From Syntrophales bacterium (GTDB lineage Bacteria; Desulfobacterota; Syntrophia; Syntrophales; UBA2210), in the NCBI GenBank assembly GCA_028715865.1, contig JAQUQY010000084.1, positions 1-6,439 of the forward strand: a stretch of 6,439 nt of DNA, given 5' to 3'. Below, in pieces: positions 3,536 to 6,439 of the stretch (positions are counted from its first letter, which is position 1; each line of letters begins with the position of its first letter). Under the pieces are notes generated by a model that did not search any database, was not told the origin of the DNA, and saw only the letters and a program-made list of their open reading frames with translations. A program made the translations under genes and the position numbers.

Positions 3536-6439
3536 ATGAATGAAAAAACAAGGGAAACCATTGTTCGAGTGCTTAAGAACAAGTTCACCATAATCGGTGC
3601 GCTTTTGCTGGTATTCTATACACTGGCGGGTTTTTTCCTGGCTCCTTATCTCATCGGCCATTTCCTGCCCAAAACGTTAAGCGAGCGCTTTCAGGCAGAA
3701 GTATCACTGGAACAGGTCAAGATCAACCCCTACAGCCTTACAGTAGATGCCAGGGATTTCAGGATCAGCGAACCCTCAGGGAGCAGTATCGTCGGTTTCG
3801 ATCACCTGCATGTCAACTTCCAGCTGAGCAGCATTTTCAGGTGGGCCTTGACATTCAGGGACGTCATTCTAGACGGACTGTTCCTTTGTATCGTCATAGA
3901 CAGTGAGGGGAATCTGAACCTCGAGCGCCTGGCAGGCCCCGAGACGGCCGCGGAAAAACCGAAGCCCGCAAAAGAGAGAAAAAGACCCCCGCGAATACTC
4001 CTCCACAATATAGAAATCAATGAGGCAAATATCGAGTTTACCGACGCCCGGCAAACGGTACCGGCAAAGGTCGCCTTCCATCCCCTTACGATTCATCTCG
4101 ATGACATCTCAACACTGCAGGAAAGAGAGGGAGACTATTCCCTGACGGCAACAGGCGCCGATGGCGCGATGGTTCAGTGGTCGGGCCGTGTGGCCCTGCA
4201 TCCCATCCGTTCCGAAGGCAAGCTGGCTTTCAGTCATGTGCCGCTGGAAACACCATGGAACTTTATAAGATCCATGGTTGACATGTTTCCTCCCGATGGC
4301 GAAATGAGCCTTGAGACCAGATACCTGGTCGACTTGGGAAAAGACGATACCGTTGCCGCATTGAATGATCTGAGCTTCAGGATCATGGATATGGGATTGC
4401 GTGTAAAGGGGGCCGAAGAGGCTTACCTGAATGTGCCGGAACTTGCTCTAGACGTGGAAAAGGTTGACATGGTCCACCTCAGCATGGAGGGAATTGGCCT
4501 GGCTCTTCATGGAATAGCGGCGGGATTCTCGAGCGAGGCCAGGCCAGTGCTGGAAGTTGGCAGGATGGAGGCGTCGGGCGGCGCCTTCGATCTGGGCAAG
4601 CGTTCCGCAGCCCTTGAGCTGTTTGAGCTGGATGAAGGTCTCGTAGATGCAATCCTTGACAGAAGAGGGGGAATTAATCTGCTCAGGTTTATGGATACGG
4701 TCGTATCAGCCGGAAACATCGCTGAAGCCGGGAAAACGGATAAGGAGGAAGTTTCCGCAGAAGATAGCGAAGCCTGGAGTATTTTTCTTGACAACTTCTA
4801 TTTGAAGGAATTTACCGCCCGCCTGACAGACGAAAGGGTTAGGCCTGGTAAGCCTTTGATTGTGTTGGAAAACATTGCCTTTTCTCTGTCAGGTTTCGAT
4901 GGAAATTCGCCAGTTCCTTTCAACGCGGCTCTGCGGGTAGCTCAGGGCGGCACGGTGACAGCTTCGGGCGCCCTGGATCCTTCATCCACCTCGGTGAAAT
5001 GCGACATAGCCGTTGAAAAATTATCCCTGCCGGTAATACAACCTTATCTGGCGCAGGCGGCTAAACTGAACATGAAATCGGGTTTGCTTACAACAGCGGG
5101 ATCTTTCAGTCTGACAGGAGAGGGAGAAGCCGCATATCGGGGCAGGGTGGAAATAAACGGCCTCGAGGTTATTGAGAACAGCACAAGAGATGTCCTGCTT
5201 GGTTGGAACCGTCTCAGAACCCCTGAAATGCGATTAACCTTGGATCCTGACGGCCTTGTTATGGAAAACCTGACTCTGGCCGGCCTTAAGGCTAAACTGA
5301 TTATTAGCGATGACGGAAAAGTCAATGTAGTGGAGGCCTTCAAATCCGATGATGATGCTTCCGGGAAATCACGGCCTGATCAAAAATTGCCCGATACAGC
5401 GGGGGATGTCTTTCCCGTAAGGATAGGCAGGGTAAACATAGACAGGGGCTTACTGCATTTTGCCGATTTCAGCCTGATGCCTCAGTTTGACACCATGATT
5501 CATGAACTCAAGGGAGTAATAACCGGTGTGTCCTCGTCGCCAGGCGCCCGTACCCGCGTCGACCTGGACGGCCGGGTCGACAGATATGGAAGCAGTAAAA
5601 TCAAGGGAGAGATCAACTTTTTCGATCCGAAAGAGTTTACAGATATTTCCATGATATTCGACAATATGGAAATGACCAGCATGACTCCATATTCAGGTAA
5701 GTTTGCCGGCCGCGAAATCGACGACGGCAGGCTTTCCCTGGACCTGCAATACAGGATTGAGGACAGCAGCCTTTTGGGCAATAACAAAGTCGTAATTGAC
5801 TCTCTGAAGCTGGGGAAAAGGGTGGAGAGCCCCGATGCCGTCAGTCTTCCTCTGGACCTTGCCATTGCCCTGCTAAGGGATGCCAATGGAATAATCAATA
5901 TAGGCCTACCCATTACGGGCAGCCTCGATGATCCCCAATTCAGCATAGGCCCCATTGTGTGGCAGGCAATCTTTAACCTTCTTAGCAGGATAGTAACCTC
6001 TCCGTTCCGTGCCCTCGGTGCTTTACTTGGAGGAGATGAGGAAACACTCAACATGGTTGTCTTCGAGCCGGGATCATTCGACATCCCGCTGCTTGAACAG
6101 GAAAAACTGGACAAGCTGCTTGTGGCGCTAAATCAGCGGCCCCAATTGAAGCTGATCGTAACCGGACGCTACGAAGCCATCGCGGACGGAAAGGCCCTCA
6201 GAGACCGCCAGGTTCGAATGGCCTTTGCTGAAGAATCCGGAATCGAGCTGGAGCCAGGTGAAGACCCGGGACCAATTGATTTCGGCTACAGAAGAGATCA
6301 GAGGAGGCTGTCGTCTTTGTTTGTAAAACGATATGGCAGGGAGGCTTACAGGCAGGCGCTTGCCGATCTGGATGAAGCTTTCATGGCGGATGAAAATAGG
6401 GATCCCAAAAAGAGAAAACCCGATCCCGAGGAAAGAGCC
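3536..6439 (+). CDS. DUF748 (AsmA-like) envelope protein; runs off right edge
   Basis: An open frame of 968 codons runs from ATG at 3536 to the window edge with no stop. Residues 1-16 are basic and polar, and 17-41 form one hydrophobic segment (FTIIGALLLVFYTLAGFFLA, 17-36, and onward). This suggests an N-terminal inner-membrane anchor with the rest in the periplasm. The N-terminal repeat-like region has the AsmA-type pattern 'VSLEQVKINPYSLTVDARDF' and 'HVNFQLSSIFRWALTFRDV', ending in DSEGNLNLERL (122-132). A Pro/Lys-rich linker follows (135-152). A second hallmark block begins at V625 (VFPVRIGRVNIDRGLLHF) and includes SPDAVSLPLDLAIALL (765-780) and 'LPITGSLDDPQFSIG' (S796-L-D-D-P). These are typical of DUF748 proteins. 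An OmpA-like tail starts near FEPGSFDIP (843) and is followed by a charged C-terminus. AsmA-related proteins are linked to outer-membrane biogenesis and lipid transport between membranes. The precise role of DUF748 members is poorly defined. It is divergent from the marR operon and may share its regulation. Confidence 0.92.
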   Translation, partial: MNEKTRETIVRVLKNKFTIIGALLLVFYTLAGFFLAPYLIGHFLPKTLSERFQAEVSLEQVKINPYSLTVDARDFRISEPSGSSIVGFDHLHVNFQLSSIFRWALTFRDVILDGLFLCIVIDSEGNLNLERLAGPETAAEKPKPAKERKRPPRILLHNIEINEANIEFTDARQTVPAKVAFHPLTIHLDDISTLQEREGDYSLTATGADGAMVQWSGRVALHPIRSEGKLAFSHVPLETPWNFIRSMVDMFPPDGEMSLETRYLVDLGKDDTVAALNDLSFRIMDMGLRVKGAEEAYLNVPELALDVEKVDMVHLSMEGIGLALHGIAAGFSSEARPVLEVGRMEASGGAFDLGKRSAALELFELDEGLVDAILDRRGGINLLRFMDTVVSAGNIAEAGKTDKEEVSAEDSEAWSIFLDNFYLKEFTARLTDERVRPGKPLIVLENIAFSLSGFDGNSPVPFNAALRVAQGGTVTASGALDPSSTSVKCDIAVEKLSLPVIQPYLAQAAKLNMKSGLLTTAGSFSLTGEGEAAYRGRVEINGLEVIENSTRDVLLGWNRLRTPEMRLTLDPDGLVMENLTLAGLKAKLIISDDGKVNVVEAFKSDDDASGKSRPDQKLPDTAGDVFPVRIGRVNIDRGLLHFADFSLMPQFDTMIHELKGVITGVSSSPGARTRVDLDGRVDRYGSSKIKGEINFFDPKEFTDISMIFDNMEMTSMTPYSGKFAGREIDDGRLSLDLQYRIEDSSLLGNNKVVIDSLKLGKRVESPDAVSLPLDLAIALLRDANGIINIGLPITGSLDDPQFSIGPIVWQAIFNLLSRIVTSPFRALGALLGGDEETLNMVVFEPGSFDIPLLEQEKLDKLLVALNQRPQLKLIVTGRYEAIADGKALRDRQVRMAFAEESGIELEPGEDPGPIDFGYRRDQRRLSSLFVKRYGREAYRQALADLDEAFMADENRDPKKRKPDPEERA

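Noticed and set aside
3348..3539. 63-codon plus-strand open frame in the intergenic region
   Set aside because: It has no Shine-Dalgarno sequence, no recognisable protein, and overlaps the start of the DUF748 gene. It is more likely chance in regulatory DNA.
5500..6114. 204-codon minus-strand open frame
   Set aside because: It is antisense to the most conserved DUF748 block. It has low-complexity Ser/Arg/Leu composition and no supporting ribosome site.

Overview
The window looks like bacterial chromosome with about half G+C and dense, tightly packed genes. The mix of genes fits an anaerobic Thermodesulfobacteriota / syntrophic deltaproteobacterium: a divergent acyl-CoA dehydrogenase-like protein, a CoxD/CoxE-type AAA+/VWA pair, a MarR regulator and a long DUF748 (AsmA-like) envelope protein. 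That placement is an inference from gene content, not from any marker gene.

There are two divergent transcription units. On the minus strand, read from 3227 down to 1, four genes sit head to tail: a MarR-family regulator, an acyl-CoA dehydrogenase-like protein, a MoxR/CoxD-type AAA+ ATPase, and the N-terminal part of a CoxE-like (VWA-type) protein that runs off the left edge. The gaps are 24 bp, a 26 bp overlap and a 4 bp ATGA overlap, so they are almost certainly one operon. On the plus strand, one very long gene starts at 3536 and runs off the right edge (968 codons visible). It encodes a membrane-anchored DUF748 protein.

The 308 bp between the two divergent starts carries the only obvious regulatory DNA. 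A 26 bp near-palindrome overlaps a TTGACA-like element of the marR-side promoter, and a perfect 6-3-6 inverted repeat lies about 20 bp further away. Both are candidate MarR operators.

The most unusual feature is the minus-strand operon. AAA+/VWA pairs of this kind (CoxD/CoxE, NorQ/NorD, CbbQ/CbbO) are known to activate or mature metalloenzymes and other enzymes encoded next to them. Here the visible partner is an acyl-CoA dehydrogenase homologue whose C-terminal third has lost the family's usual catalytic and FAD-contact motifs. Either the pair acts on this odd protein, or on a client encoded beyond the left edge. This is a hypothesis and no result in the window proves it.
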